Numbered from the stretch's first letter, positions 25,901 through 39,679 are shown. The stretch is 64,000 nucleotides of DNA from Tanytarsus gracilentus (GCA_038502055.1 JAXRKN010000039.1:62001-126000), one strand, 5' to 3'. The notes: generated from the sequence alone by a model not told the origin. Numbers and translations are program-made.

Positions 25901-28900
25901 TTTTTCACAAGGTGCTTCATATTCATGCGGTACGAACATACAACAATAAGTTTTTTTTTCTACCGAGTAGTTTCATCGAAATTGATGTTTTACATGTTCA
26001 TTGGAGAACACTCACGGCAATACTTGAAAAATTTAAATAATGTTAAAGCCGCGCCACTCGAATAAAAAAAACTCTACGAGTCCTCTTCAGACTAATTGTT
26101 ACAACATTGAATATATGCACATTTTCCACCACTTAACTTCCAAAGCCTAAAATAACAGCGCTGGGTAATTCTCACGAGACTCATAGCACAGCTAAATTCT
26201 CAGCCGTGTATAGGAGGGCAAAAATTAATTATTGTAGCTCATGTAACTTCGCTTTCAGAATGATTGATGATCCTTGCTATAAAATAATTCTTACCTTCAC
26301 TCACTCACTCACTCACTCATTTGATTTAAAGAGCATAAAACAAGAGTACGAAGACGAGAAAAAGTTTGAGCGAGGATTGTGGAAAAGTGTATACATAAAC
26401 TCAATGCTATAGATGAAAAATTGTGTCGTCATGAAGGAGGCAACGCTTGTGTTTGAAAAAGTTAAAGTTTATTACAAGATGTTTTCTCTCTCGTTCAACA
26501 TAAATTTTCACACAACGACCGCAGCAAAAATGTTTCTTGGCTCCTTAAAAAATGAAATGTAAAATTGTTACTCGTTTCAATTAGATTAAATTTTTAATTT
26601 TGTGAGGAACATTAAAGCTTATCTCAGAAGCAGAATGCAGAGGTTGGAGGAGTGCCAAATGGCCTAGAGACTCAACGTAATGTCCTTGTATGCATCGTCA
26701 CATTATATTATTGTTTGCAATTTCAACCCGAGCATAAGCAACTTTTCTAATGGAGAAAAAATAATTACATCAACAGGGAAAAGTACGTGGTGGTTTTATT
26801 CAAATTGGGTTGGCATATTCCTAAAGATGAGAAAGCGAGAGATAAATTTAGAGTGTGCATATTTGTGTGGAAATTTCAAACATATAATTTTTTCTTTTTC
26901 TTCCTTTCTGAGAGTTGGATCTAGGCGAAAAACAAAAATGCTTTAATGAGAAAGCACAAAGAATGAGAAACAAAAAGTCTTTAATTTCTTTGCAATTTAT
27001 TTTAAAGTACAAAGCAACAGAAGATGTGTGATATGCAGAAGAAAATTTGAGTCAAAAAGCCTGAAGGATATTTTTGAAGAATGAAGAATATTTAAATTTC
27101 TCTCTTCTTCTTCTTTCACATTGTTTGGTTTAATTCGACGATTGAATAAATTTTTATTGTTGTGCTGCTGCTGCCACAGGAATATTAGAATATTATTATG
27201 GTAACATAATCTATATGTGCAACCCTACGGGTAAAATATCTATTTGATGAACTGAATTGCTATTCCACAAATTCTCTGAATATGTACACCTTTTCTCCAA
27301 TAAAATCCCCCCGCTCCATTAGAAATTCAACCTCAAACAGATATAAACATCAATTTCTTTGACTGTACGAACTATACAGTATAACAATCTCAGTTCAACG
27401 TTGTCTCCAAAGATTCCGACTGATGTGGAACATAAACACATACACACACATGATGAAACCAGAAAATAAATGAATCAAAAAAAGGCAAGGCAGGAAGGAA
27501 AGGTGGTATTTTGTAAATAATGAAACAATAAATAAAAATATATAGACAAAAGAGGGAGAAAGAAAAATGAAAACTCATTCCGGCAGAAATGTTACAAAAC
27601 AAATTTATTTGGAAATACAAATTAATAGAACGATCAATCATCTCCTATGTAACATTCATTGAATCCGATATATTGTGGGGGTAGCGCGCAACAGTAAACA
27701 TGTGAATTGAAAAACTTAAGCGTATGCACTCACGAATTTTAATTCGTGTGTGTGTGTAATGAAAGTTGAAAAATTCAACATTTTTAAATGTAAGGTTGCG
27801 TTTTTTAATGAAAATCAACCCAAAGACGCAAAAATCAATTAATTTCGCACGAACCAGCATGAGAAAAAATCTCATCATCCGCACGCACACATTGACGTAA
27901 AGCTCGTCATGAGATGAAATGGAAAATCTGTAAATTACAGCTTTCCTGTGTGCGAGAAAAATGGCAAGAAATTAACGTTTCGATGATAATCATTATCTTT
28001 CATTTCTCTTTCGTTTCGCCTTCGTTTCAATTCAAGCAATATGAGGTGGAAAGAATGGGTGGTAAACAGTTTATACTAACGATACACAGTGAGTGAGCTG
28101 GAGGAGGGCGTACAAGATTTTATTAAAAGCATATTGCTATGGAAATGTGAATATATTGTGACTCGATTTATGCAGGATTTAAGTAAATACGTATATGGTT
28201 GAAAACTTTTACCAACAAAGGATTCGCTGTTAACTTGCCACGGCACGAAATTTGAATTATCTTTTGCTTCTAATTTTATTAATTGTGCACTTTCTTTGAA
28301 AATGAAAAAGTTTTGTTCCCATAATAAATTTCATGAAAAAAGCTAGCGCGTTATTACGCATTAACCATGAATTTAATATTTCCTTTATTCTCAAGAGAAA
28401 TTGCATGGCATAAATGCTTTAAAACATGAACAGCCTATGGCGTATTTTCACCTTATTCAAGCATATGTGCATGCTACATGTGAAAATAACACAAGTGTAT
28501 ACTGTGAGCAAAAAAACAGGAGTGTTTCATAGAGTATTTAAGGCATAAATAGACTAAGGTGAAAAACTATTCCATTGCAATTTAAATTTACAAAGAAAAA
28601 TTCTGTTCATAGAGAAATGATTAAAGAGTTTTGCGCTCATGAATATGAACGTTTAAACTTTAAAGTGAAAAATTAACTAAATAAAACCATGAGAATTACT
28701 TTCTTCTGCCCTTCATTTGTAAAAACGTATTATATAAAAACGTTTTGAAGGAGGGACAAAAGCGGAAAACTAACTATAATTATATAAAAGCCATTCATAC
28801 TTGAAAGAATGGTTAAAAAGGTAATTTGAAAATTTTTTTTATTAAAATATTTGATCAATAGTGATCAATATTTGAAAACTTATAACTGAAATAATAGAAC

Positions 28901-31900
28901 AAAAAAATTTGAATGTCTGACCAATTTAATAAAACTTTGAAACTCAACACACTTGGATGCATCGAAAAAAAGAAGAAATTATTCAAAAATTATAACCACA
29001 AAGTTTACAACCGAGCGAAGTGAAGCAGAAGCATGCGAAACCACAAGCAAGAAAAGTAAAATATTTTAGAACGGGGATTCTGACGAGAGCCAATGAAGCA
29101 TTGCATGAGTCGCACAAGAGCGAATAAATGAATGGATCTATAAAGTTTATGGCACCACTACCGTTGCCGCATTTCTCTTCGACTCACTAGCCCGACCGAC
29201 CGAGAGAGAATTCCTGTGAGAAAAAAAGTTGTCAGTATTTTTTGCCCATACCTCAGTTTTTGAAAAATGAAAATTTATGTATGGACACTATGTATGCGGT
29301 TACATTTGTCTCATTTTGACATGGAAACCCTTTTTTTATGACTACTCCATGAAACATATATGCATTAGTAAGTGTGAGTGTGAGTTTATATAGTTGTTGA
29401 TAATATAGTTCTTCGCATCTTGTACATGCGACGTTGTATGAAACATTAATATCGAAATATGATAAACATACTTTCCAGTTCTACTCACAAAATATATAAA
29501 TAATAAATTCGTAAAATAAATATTGTACATGGTGACATGGATAGCTCTCCATGGAGAGCAAAAAATATGTTTTTCCCATTTTAAAAATTACAATAAATTC
29601 TGCAACATGACAGCAAGCCATTTCGGAGATATATATATATAGAAGAGAGAGAGAGGATAAATCTGGTCAAAAATCCTTTTCCGTTCTAGAAAAAAAGATA
29701 ATGGTAGAGAGAGAGAAAGAGTACACTTCATATGAATGGGATTAGGGTGCATAAATGTCATAAAGTGATGGGAGCAACGTGGAAAATTTTCTCGTTGACA
29801 GCAGCAGTATGTGCCGCGGTTTACCACTTAGATCTCGAATTAGCACTGAAATTTTTTTCATTTTCCAAATATTTTTTTTTTTAATTCTCATCTCCGTTTT
29901 TGTTTTCAGATCCACCCATGGTAAGCTTACAACTTGGCTCGAGTCTGAATCCAGAAGACATTGAAGAGGGAGACGACTGCTATTTTGAATGTAAAATTGA
30001 GGCCAATCCGAGAACTTATAAAGTCGTTTGGAGACACAACGTGAGTACACATCTTATTTATGTGCAAACATATCGCATATCCATGTCGCATTAAGCGATG
30101 GATTTAAACTCAACGGAAGAGTAAAGTTTTCCTTCCATTCCTTTTTACATTTTTTTTGCTTTTTTCATGGCTTCATCTTGAGCTCTGCATATGTGTGCGA
30201 GCGTTTGCCATACAGAATGCACTTAATACCAGCATTCACATGATGGGTATATTAGTCAAAAGATCATGAGATATATTCAAGAACGAAGTTATATCAGAAG
30301 AAGTTGAATTCTTTCCACATATCAGAACTAGAGATTTTTTTTCTTTTTCTCACATATTGAACACGAAAAGAGTTCTCAGTTATATGTACATTGTATAAGG
30401 GTGTGGCAGAGATGATAAAAAAAAGTCACCGCAACTATTCCCAACTTAACCATTTGAGTCCATATAACGTAGTTTAATTAAAGTTAATTCATTGATGTGG
30501 CTAAAAGAAGAAGTAAATAATTATGAGCACGTTGATTAATCCGATTTTATTCCTTACATTTGTCGCAATTGCAGACAGACTTACTAATTAACTGATACTG
30601 AATAATCCTCATTTAATTGAAAGAAGATTTACGACTTTTTGCAGTTTTAATTGAGAGCTATATACTAGTTGAAAAGAAAATAATTACCAATTGTATAGTG
30701 TAAGAATTTTTTTTATGAAATCGTTTTGAGAGTAATAAAACTTTTTATCAAGAGGCTGACACTCTATGTGCTACGAAGAGAATAAACTGAAGAAAATATT
30801 TCCCTTATACGTAAAGTGCCTTTCCATGGTTTAAACTAAAAGAACAAAAAAGTACAGAAAAAGTTGAAGAGATTTATTTCGATTTTTATTTTACCTCAGA
30901 AAATTCTCTTCATAAAAATTACGTTTTAAAGCTTTTATGTGCCTTACGAGTGCGATGAAAATCCACAAAGAGCACTCAACTGCAAACTTTCAATTTTGAT
31001 TTTTTCTTTTCTCTCTCTGTGTTTCGCAACGACTTAAGTCAACAGCAAATTTTACCATGTTGTTATTGCAAATAGAAGAAAGAATGAAGAAACTTACTTT
31101 TAAATTTTCACAGTACCAGCAATAAAGTTTTGAACGAAATGTGGTTGCACTCATTTTTTTCTATTATATTATAATAAAAATAAATTTTTTTTTCTCAGTT
31201 ATTTACATCTAAAGTTAAATTTCACTAAAATAATTCAATTTCATTTCGATCTTGACATCTAATAAATTTTCGACACTGATTATTTTCTCTGTCATGATAT
31301 CGTTTTTCCTTCGTTAATGTTTAAATTTATAAGTGGTTTGTTGGTAAATTTAGGAGACGTTTAAGTTTAAATAAATAGCTTTAATGATAAGTTGGTGCTT
31401 TTATAAAATATTATACTGCTATACAGAATGCGAAAAAAAGAGAAAGATTTAAATATGTGATATGCAAAAATTTTACTCCTTAATTTTCTCATTACAGGGC
31501 TTGCCAATAGCACATAATGCAAAGAGGACCATCATGAGTAGTGATAGTCTCGCTCTTCAATCAGTATCAAGATTTCAAAGTGGAAACTACACATGCATCG
31601 CCTCAAATGTCGAGGGTGATGGCGAAAGCAATATTGTTGAGTTAAAAGTTATGTGTAAGTTAATTTAAATTTTTGTCGGTGTCTCACACAATTCTCAGTG
31701 GCTCGATGGTTTGAGCGTCCTTCTATAAAAGCGAATGACTATGAAAAAAGCACACAAAGTTTCAGCCACTGAATTATTTAAACTGATATCTATTCATGAG
31801 GGACGAAAAAGTTTCTTCTTTTACTCACTCTAAACCACCTTGCGTCTCAATGCGATGCTATCTTCTCAGCAATAATTTCAGAACTGCTTCCACTGCTCCT

Positions 31901-34900
31901 GTGAGTGTGTGATGTTTGTCAGATGTGCATTTTGCTGAAAACTTTGCAACATACTTTTTCCATTTTTCTCCTTTCATACATTCTCTATATCTGTCTCCCG
32001 CAACCGCTTGCTCTCTCCTCTATAGTTCCCTTCGAAGAATCTACGAGAGCAGCAGTGATGGTAAAAATGTTCAAATTAAATTTAACATTATGTTCCCTTT
32101 ACTTATTTTTTCTTCTGCTAAACACACGTATTTGAGCGAGTGGAGTGAGAAAGGACAGAGAACAAATTTAATTTTAAGATGTGTCGCAAAAAAAGAGAGC
32201 GTCATAGAATTCAATCAAATTTTCGTACCATTGTCAACACAAAATGCAGATGGCATCAAAATTGTGCATTTCTGAGATAAGATAAAATCAATCTCAGTCG
32301 AATATCAAAATTTCATCATAAAAATTTTATTACATGCTGCCAATATTTCTCACTCAATTTACCATTGCAGATAAACCAATATGTCGCAGTGAACAGAAAC
32401 GCATATATGGTGTGGCACGTAATGAGGCTGCAGAAATTTTATGTGAAGTTGATGCTTATCCTCCGCCCGATTCATTCAAATGGTCGTTTAACAATACGGC
32501 AGAAACATTTGAAATGCCGCAGAGTGATTACAGAACACATTCATCACGAGCATCATCGCTCTCCTACACGCCAGTGAAGGTAAGGTTGTTGTGGGAATCT
32601 CTTTTTGTGTTTTCCTTCTCTCATAAAACGGCAAAAATACTATACATATGGGCACACATGTATAAACATATAAATGCATTTGGTTAAAGTGGTAGTATTT
32701 TACTGTTTTATTCGGAACATGCCTCTTATGGCCTTGTCACACAGTCATCCTCGTATATGTATGATTTAAAAATTGCAACTGCAAAGCGAGCGAGCTGGCA
32801 AGCAGCGGCAGTAGCAGCACATAGAGTTTGAATTTAAACAATAGTTTTAATTATTTAAGCATATAGACTTTAGACTCAAGTTCTCCTCGTGTTAAGAGCT
32901 TTTTTGCTCTACTATGAAATAGAAAAAATATGGAAAAGTAAATTTTTACTTCCTCATTCTTGAGAACTGGAGCGAAAGAAAAACACAAAACCCTTTATCC
33001 CATCTCTCACTCTCACAACCATCGTTCTCTTTTTCTTTCGAGATAAGAAGAAAATTCTTATTTGAATATTTAATGATAATCAAATATTTATTTTGCAAGA
33101 CTTTGGGCCATTTTAAAGTTTTTCTCTCTTTATTTTTGGCTTCTTACATTCAAAATTTATTCTATTTAGACATTCAAAAAGTTTATTCTTTCAAAACTTT
33201 ACATTCAATAAAGAGTTTAAATGGAAATTTCTATTTTCAAATTCATGAGCAACCAAAATATATTTCCGTTTCCTCCTCACATTAGTCATTTTATCATATT
33301 AATGGGGAAATAACAATATTTCATACATGACATTTGTAGTCCAATAATTAAGCATCCGGATTCACTAATTAACTTTTCTTTTTCAATTTAAAGGAATTGG
33401 ACTTTGGTACAATATTGTGCTGGGCGAACAACATTGTGGGACAGCAGAAAGAGCCGTGTGTTTTTCATCTGATAGCAGCCGGTAAACCTGAATCACCCTA
33501 CAATTGTACGCTTGTTAACCAAACTTCGGAATCATTAGAGGTTGATTGCAATGAAGGTTAGTTCTATTCGGAGTAATTAAAAACAAAAACCGTTTCCTCA
33601 TTAAATATTATTTCCTCTCTCACTCTCTATTGCTTCTGCCCGAATTGCTTCATTTCATTTCAAAATTTCGCTTTCCACACGGTTACCACGAACATGTATG
33701 TATGAGCAAGTCAATGAATGAACTGCGGAAGAAGAAAAAAATGTGGAAGCTTTTATAATCACAAATTTCCCTTTTGACCCTTTTCAAGTGCTCCACATTT
33801 TGAAAAGTTCAGACAGTTGGTGAAAAAGTTTCATTTGAAATGTAACGAGTAGTTTTTATTTTTATAAAAAAAACTGTAAAAAATTAAAAGTCACCACGAC
33901 AAAAAAATATTACATGGAAAATTGATTATTTCTGAAAAGTCGAGGACAAATAAGCTTTTCCAGTACAATAAATTTTCTTTGGAAAATAATTAAGCTGGTA
34001 TAAAATGTAAAATTGGCTTTTAAATTGTTTAGAATGCGTGGGAATGGAGCAGTACAGCAACAGCAGATGGAGAAGAGAAAATGAAGCAAAAAAGTTTTGT
34101 AATCAAAAATTCCCATTTAAAATATACTCAATACATATATATATGTGTTTGTATATTTTTATATAAATGTGTGTGTATATTGTACAGGATTTGATGGAGG
34201 GCAACGACAATGGTTTATTATGGAAATATTTGATCAGCAAACAAATGTGCTACAAGCCAATATTTCATCAAAATATCCCATATTCACTGTCAACGGTCTC
34301 GATCCGGATAAAATGGTGAAAATCATTATCTACGCCATCAATATGAAAGGTCGAAGCGATTTCGTGATGCTCGAGGCAAGTACATTGAAGGCGGTTGAAC
34401 GAGAATCGAGAACGGGTAAGCATTATAACAATTTATTCTACAAAAATCGAAGCCCTCCCTCTGCGCCTTTAATCATGAGATAAAAAAAATTCCGCAGGGT
34501 GATCAAACAATGATTTTTTGTGTGGCAAAATTGGTATTTATATTAATCTTTATCTTCTTCCTTTTTTTTTCACCATTCTTCGCATAATAATAATGATATC
34601 AACAACTTTATTCGCACGTCTCATAAAATCATTAAATTGTGTTGCGCGCGCGATAATCTTCGCTCGCTGGAAAATTACTCATCATCTACATTGATGCCAA
34701 CAACAATTTAGGTCAATACGATCCAATTGACAAATCAACAATGCTCTCATTTGGAATTCTAGTGGGTCTGTTGACTGCTCTCGTCTGTGTGATTATTGGC
34801 ATCGTTGTTGTGCTGAAAATTCGCACGGCAAACAATAAAAAATCAAATAACAAACAACGTCCGGGCAATTTGCCGATTAAGGAGAAAATTTCGGTGCCTT

Positions 34901-36182
34901 TGAGTCAGTCGGAGGAGATGTACGACGAGAAGAATCCTGATGTTGTGCCATCGACAGAAGGTAAAAATAAAATGTAAATAAATTTTTCTTTCTTTAATCT
35001 CTTTTATCATTTTGCAAGATTCTTATTTTTTGAACAAAAAATTAAAATGAATTTAAGATTTGCAAAAAAAAACAAGTAAACAGGAATTTTTATTTTATTT
35101 GTCTCTGACGCCCTCTGATGCTTTCCATCTTGAGATTATAATAAAACACGTTTCTAACCTTTCTTTTTCTTCCATCTTGCTTCTCTTTTTTTGTTGCTGT
35201 CCCTGGCATGTCCTACCTCCATCTCTGACGCTTTTCAGATCCAGAGTATAAATTAAAGTCAGCAAATCAGACGCCAACCGCTTTGAATAATGCCCTAACA
35301 AATAGTCATGAGATCTCTCGCAGTATCATGGACGAAAGGAAGGCTTACATTAAAGGGGTAAGGAATGAAAATGAGATTATGGTGTTTTGTCACTACTTAA
35401 TGCCGTTTATGCTTGCTGAGAACTTTGTTATCCGAATGAAGAAGAAGGAGAGTGAACAAGGGAATTTTTGTTGCTTTAAGCGTGTAAAGAGTGTTGTTTA
35501 ATGCGACACAGACAATAAGTGAGCGCACTTCTTCTTCACTTTTTAGTAGTCAGTGAGCAAGCATTTTCAAAAAGAAAATTGCATTTATATAATCTTTAAA
35601 AATCAATACACACAGGCCGGCGATGTTCATTATGCTGAACTGACTTTGCAGATGCCAAAAGACGAAACAAAAACAAGTCTCCTAAATCATCATTCGAAAA
35701 AGCCTCCACCGCCTGCTTATTCCGCATATTTCGATGATCCAACGCTTTACGCACAAATCGATCATTGTAACTATAATAATAAATCATCGACGACGACAGC
35801 AACGCTGCTCGGCTCGAATGGGCAGAATCTCAATAATGGTAGCCTAAAGACTGCAAATGTAGGTATAGTAGGAGTTACAAGCGGCGGTGGCTTAATGATG
35901 ACTGAGCAACAACATTCGCAGTATAATCAACTTATATCGCCATTAACTTCCTCATCAGCAGCACTATGTAATCAAACTAATCAAATGCTCAGCAATAGTA
36001 ATAACATGGGCACCACGCCAACTTACACGTCTATATCAACATCCGGGGTTGCATCGCCATATCAATCGAGTAATTATCAAACGTTGCCCTTAACCACCTC
36101 CTCAAACAAACAATTCTTACGTGATCTCGTCACGACAACTAAAACGCCATTATCGTTCTCCGAACAGGAGAGTTGTGTCTAA
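16959..36182 (+). CDS. Sidestep-family immunoglobulin-superfamily receptor
   Basis: Sixteen exons: 16959-17046, 21799-21922, 23257-23380, 23452-23536, 23752-23862, 24644-24847, 24913-25064, 25124-25268, 29910-30040, 31498-31654, 32371-32579, 33394-33556, 34188-34415, 34712-34960, 35239-35357, 35616-36182. They total 2856 nt, 951 residues plus stop. A signal peptide (1 to about 24) precedes five Ig domains with canonical Cys pairs (about 30-140, 141-245, 246-344, 345-440, 441-545). An FN3-like domain (about 546-640) and a membrane helix (651-675) follow. The SYDTRG motif after the first Ig Trp strand, and HWKDEE, mark the insect Sidestep family, whose members bind Beaten-path proteins in axon guidance and synaptic partner choice. 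Each domain-bounding intron is phase 1, as usual for Ig modules. The tail carries VHYAEL (Y769), PPAY (Y798), TLYAQI (Y808), a Ser/Thr/Asn-rich stretch and a C-terminal ESCV. Which of the several Sidestep paralogues it is cannot be settled here. Confidence 0.92.
19800..20200. repeat. Diverged dispersed repeat fragment in intron 1
   Basis: Contains the inverted 18-bp match to 11656-11673 (here 20121-20138) and a twice-repeated GAGTGAGAGTGAGAGCTT (19806-19823, 19909-19926). A TTCATGTACATTGTTAAACT segment (19927-19946) resembles one near 8112 and, more loosely, text inside the 48-kb repeat. AAATTC/GAATTT low-complexity sequence follows. Confidence 0.4.
20608..21030. mobile_element. hAT-like non-autonomous inverted-repeat element or two fused fragments
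   Basis: CAGAGATGGGCA at 20608-20619 and CAGAGATGGGGA at 20929-20940 resemble the CAGAGATGGG ends common among hAT elements. Between and after them lie two arms, about 20637-20720 and 20939-21020, that are imperfect reverse complements of each other and rich in the palindrome ATTACATGTAAT. There is no transposase frame. Both CAGAGATGGG words point the same way, so this may be two adjacent partial copies rather than one intact element. I could not identify a target-site duplication. Confidence 0.5.
25269..29909 (+). other. Intron 8 of the Sidestep-like gene
   Basis: A 4.64-kb phase-1 intron between the third and fourth Ig domains. It contains a short (TCAC)n run at 26297-26319 and AT-rich unique-looking sequence. 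No exon or transposon end was recognised. Confidence 0.65.
26297..26319. repeat. (TCAC)n microsatellite
   Basis: Between five and six perfect TCAC units within intron 8 of the Sidestep-like gene. Confidence 0.85.
30041..34187 (+). other. Introns 9-12 of the Sidestep-like gene
   Basis: Introns 30041-31497, 31655-32370, 32580-33393 and 33557-34187 separate exons 10, 11 and 12, which fall inside this span. The intron sequence is AT-rich with pyrimidine tracts before each acceptor. I see no repeat family or extra exon in them. Confidence 0.6.
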
Positions 36183-36489
36183 TTGCATCTTAAAATTGTC
36201 ACCGGCAGTGTATGTAACGTATTTTTTTTCTTTATACAACGACGACGAGTGCTTTTTAATGAAGAACAAATTATTAATCTTCTCAAATTTGTTCTTTACA
36301 CACTTGAGAGAGAGAAAGGGCATATTAATATACTTCTGTTAAAACATTAATTTAATATAAAAGCTCGAATTATTTTGGTAACGATTATTTTTATTGCATT
36401 TATCTCAATATTTATAGAGAGAGAAAAGAAAGACATGTAAAAAATGCAAATCATACCACAGAAAGATATAATTTCTATGGCGGATGAAA

Positions 36490-36495
36490 AATAAA
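36490..36495 (+). promoter_or_regulatory. Candidate poly(A) signal of the Sidestep-like gene
   Basis: AATAAA lies about 310 bp after the stop codon. Other AT-rich variants are nearby, so the site used is uncertain. Confidence 0.3.
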
Positions 36496-38475
36496 AGCAT
36501 GAAAATTTACGTAAAGTTTATTCAGAGCTCTTATGATGTGAAGAAAAAAAATCTTCCGGGAGATAAAAAATGTACTTAGATTCAATTTTATTCATTTTCA
36601 TGAGAGTAAACAATAATTTAAGAAATTAAGAACGAAAAAATATTTTTTATAGTGCGATAAAAGTTGATCATGCCTAAATAAATGGAGACTGAAAATGAAA
36701 GGAAATTAAAGCTCCAAATGTTTTTATAGGCAATGAAAATTTTATTCAACAACGATTTATTTTGCGTCAATTAATTTATGGATGTCGGAAAACGTCCTAT
36801 TATGGCAGAGATACGTATATGCCCTAATAAAATACATTCATATATCTATTTGTACATGACAACTTTTAAATGCAATAAATTTCAATAATTTTTCTTGTTT
36901 TAAACGAGCTTTATATTATTTTTGACTCTCCATAAAAAAGTAAAACTATAGTCAATGGCTGTAGAGAGTATAAAAAATCGATCAATTATTTTATGAGTTA
37001 CAAAAATATTGGAATTGAAAGCTGAAAAAGCAAACGAACTGAAAAATTTCCATTATTTACATGCATGACGCACATATCACAACCCACAATTAATTTGAAT
37101 GCTCTTTTGAAAACTCTCGCGTAAATAAATATGAACTCGTCAATCCATTTTCATTCATGCTCCAAGAGAAATGTAAGAATGAAATTCTCGACAAATCTTT
37201 TAATAAAGAATGTACATTGTTAGACCATAGATAGAGAAGAAAAGAATTTTATTAGCAAATTTTTATTCGTTTAAATTCAATAACGATGATGGTTGAGCAA
37301 AAGCAACAGAAGTGAGCCATAAAACGCAAAAAGAAAATGAGGCTTCATTGGAATTTTTATTCGTTTTATGTTTTAATATTCCAATAAAAACTTTAGATAA
37401 TTAAAACCGATCTCCTCTCGCAATCTTGTTTGCCTTTGCCACTCCGTTATATGGCGTAACCAAGACCTATTTATTACGGCATCAAACCAATTTTAATTGA
37501 GGAAAATTAATTTTCTTTTACTGGATGATGCGAGAAACGCATGAAAGAAAATGAAGAAGCTCAAATGTAATTAAGAAACTGTTTTCTCCATGTTTATTAT
37601 ACATATTTCTATTTCTGACGATGGTACTTCACTTTCTCTGTCTCTCTCTATCTCTCTTGAAAACATGACAAACTTTTAAATGAAGAAAATTTTTAAGTGT
37701 TAACAAATTCAAATGAAAAAGAATGTATACTTGACATGGGTTGCGGAAAAATTTCATCAAACAAGGTAATTAAAAAATGTAAATACAAAAGGTATAGGAT
37801 AAAAAATGTTCGTTTTAAAGTTAAGAAATTATCAATTTAAAGTGACTAAAATAATTGATTTTTTATGTAAGAATTAAAGCAGAAATGAAATTGTAAATAT
37901 TTATAAAATTTTGTTTTTCATGAAAAAAAAGAAGATAAAAAAGATTTGTTTCAATAAAAACCAAAGAAATTAAAGGAGAGTTTTTATTGAAATGAAACAT
38001 TTCAGACACTAAACATTAATGCAAATGATGAGGATAAATCAAAAAGAGAGAAGCTTACAAATGTACGAGATCGCTTATATGCTAATAAATGTCGCCGCAG
38101 TTGAGCAAATATATCATGCTCTCGCTCCCCATTTAAAATGAGTAGAACTTCATATTTTTCCTGACATTCACACACAAACCATCTAGAACTTATAAATTTT
38201 CTCATGCTCCCAATTACCCGTTAGGTTACAGATACATTAAATCATCCCTCTATAGCTAGAAGTCGACATAAATTCGAGTTCATATTAAAAGAGGAAAAAT
38301 TCGAGACAATTTTTTATTGTCGCATGATTGTGTAGAAAAAAATTGCTCACGATCATGAGACGAGAGATAAAAATGTTGACATTGTCACATGATGCGACTC
38401 ACATCAATTTTTTTCTTCGAAATCCCTATATCCTCTTAAAATTGAATGCTTACGATAGCACATGTAATAAAAAAA

Positions 38476-38750
38476 TGTTTCAAAACCCACTCGTGGGTGT
38501 TGCCGCGTAAGTATTTGATAATCCGATCATGATGGACATTCATCAAAAATCATCTATGCCAATCGATTCCTGGTCCAATTAAAAATTTGTATGAAAAAAT
38601 GGACATTATGGCTGTCCGTGGTCATGACTCAAAAAATAGTTCGTGCCTGCTCATATTGATCCAGAAGCTGAGATCTCGATGGAACAAACGGACGGACGGA
38701 AAGATGAGTATATAAGCGTTACCACAACTTTGTTGGGTTACGCTAAAAAT
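38476..38750 (+). mobile_element. Repeat family copy A (short, 275 bp)
   Basis: Starts TGTTTCAAAA, then a CCCAC-TC-GTGGG hairpin and GTGTTGCCGCGTAA. It ends with a GGAC run (38689-38700), TATATAAGCG, and a hairpin with AGCGT (38715-38719) pairing to ACGCT (38740-38744), followed by AAAAAT. The body matches segments of copies at 47577-48672 and 56837-58055, for example GAGATCTCGATGGAAC and GGTCATGACTCAAAAAAT. It has no coding capacity, so it is probably a non-autonomous mobile element. The class is uncertain. Confidence 0.7.
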
Positions 38751-39679
38751 ACCATTAACATTGGACATCAATTACAAAGTTGAGAGTGGGCATCTAGAAC
38801 TTCAACCGATATACCTCTTAAAGTATGTGTGTGTGTATGAGAGAATTAATTCCTTGATGGTGCATTTAATATTAACTTTTTATTGTTTTTCACAAAATTT
38901 TATGTTCTCTACTTTTTCGTCCTTGATCGAAATCAAGAAAAATTTAAAAAAATCATTGCAAAAAAATAAACGAAACGTGGATGATGGCAGCCCTTTCTGA
39001 ATTCAGAAAGAAAAAGCTGTAAAGTGAAGCATTTACGATGCCTTATCAATAAAAATTTAATATGCAACTCAAGGAGCGCGCTTGTGTATGCGGAGACTTT
39101 ACAACTAGAAAAATTACCCTCATATCAATCAGAATTTTGGACTGCTGTGGCACAATGTGAACGGTCATAAAAGAAGAGGGAGAAGGAAAAGAAATCAAAA
39201 CTAAAATCTCAGATTTGAGGCGACGATTGTGCGAGCTTTATATTCTAAAATGAATGTGTAAAGCATATGCCTCCAAAACGTGCCCAGTAAAGCATATTGA
39301 TTGAATTTTTTTCGCCTGCCTAAGCTCATTTTTGAACTCGTAAAATTATGAGAGGCAAGAATAGTCATAATATTTATTTTCATACACATACAGAAAGAAA
39401 AATATTCTTCTGAATAGTCGAGGAGTGTTAAGCATAGAAAAGGGAAAAATTGGAAGATAATAAAAGGAAGAAACGACAGCTTACACATACATATCTAGAA
39501 AAGTAGAGCACAATCATCAGCCTTTAATATAAATTTTTGGGCTTTCGACGTGCCTGGAATTTTTAAAAATCGGAATTGATATTTTATCAGCAGCAGATTT
39601 CATGCACCAAGCAACGGCAAATAATATTTAATATATCTGCATTTGAAACTAGAATTTTTCGCAAAATGTAAAAGTTTAA

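Noticed and set aside
31916..32275. 119-codon plus-strand frame inside intron 10 of the Sidestep-like gene
   Set aside because: Lies between two Ig exons whose junction is in frame without it; it lacks Ig-like residues.
34961..34977. Alternative short Sidestep-like isoform by read-through of intron 14
   Set aside because: The frame ends six codons into the intron after a good GTAAAA donor. Use of this end would need transcript data.
38740..38750. Firm assignment of the repeat family as a Helitron
   Set aside because: CTAA and a hairpin are compatible, but the hairpin touches the end and the flanking A/T insertion rule is not clearly met in the three copies.
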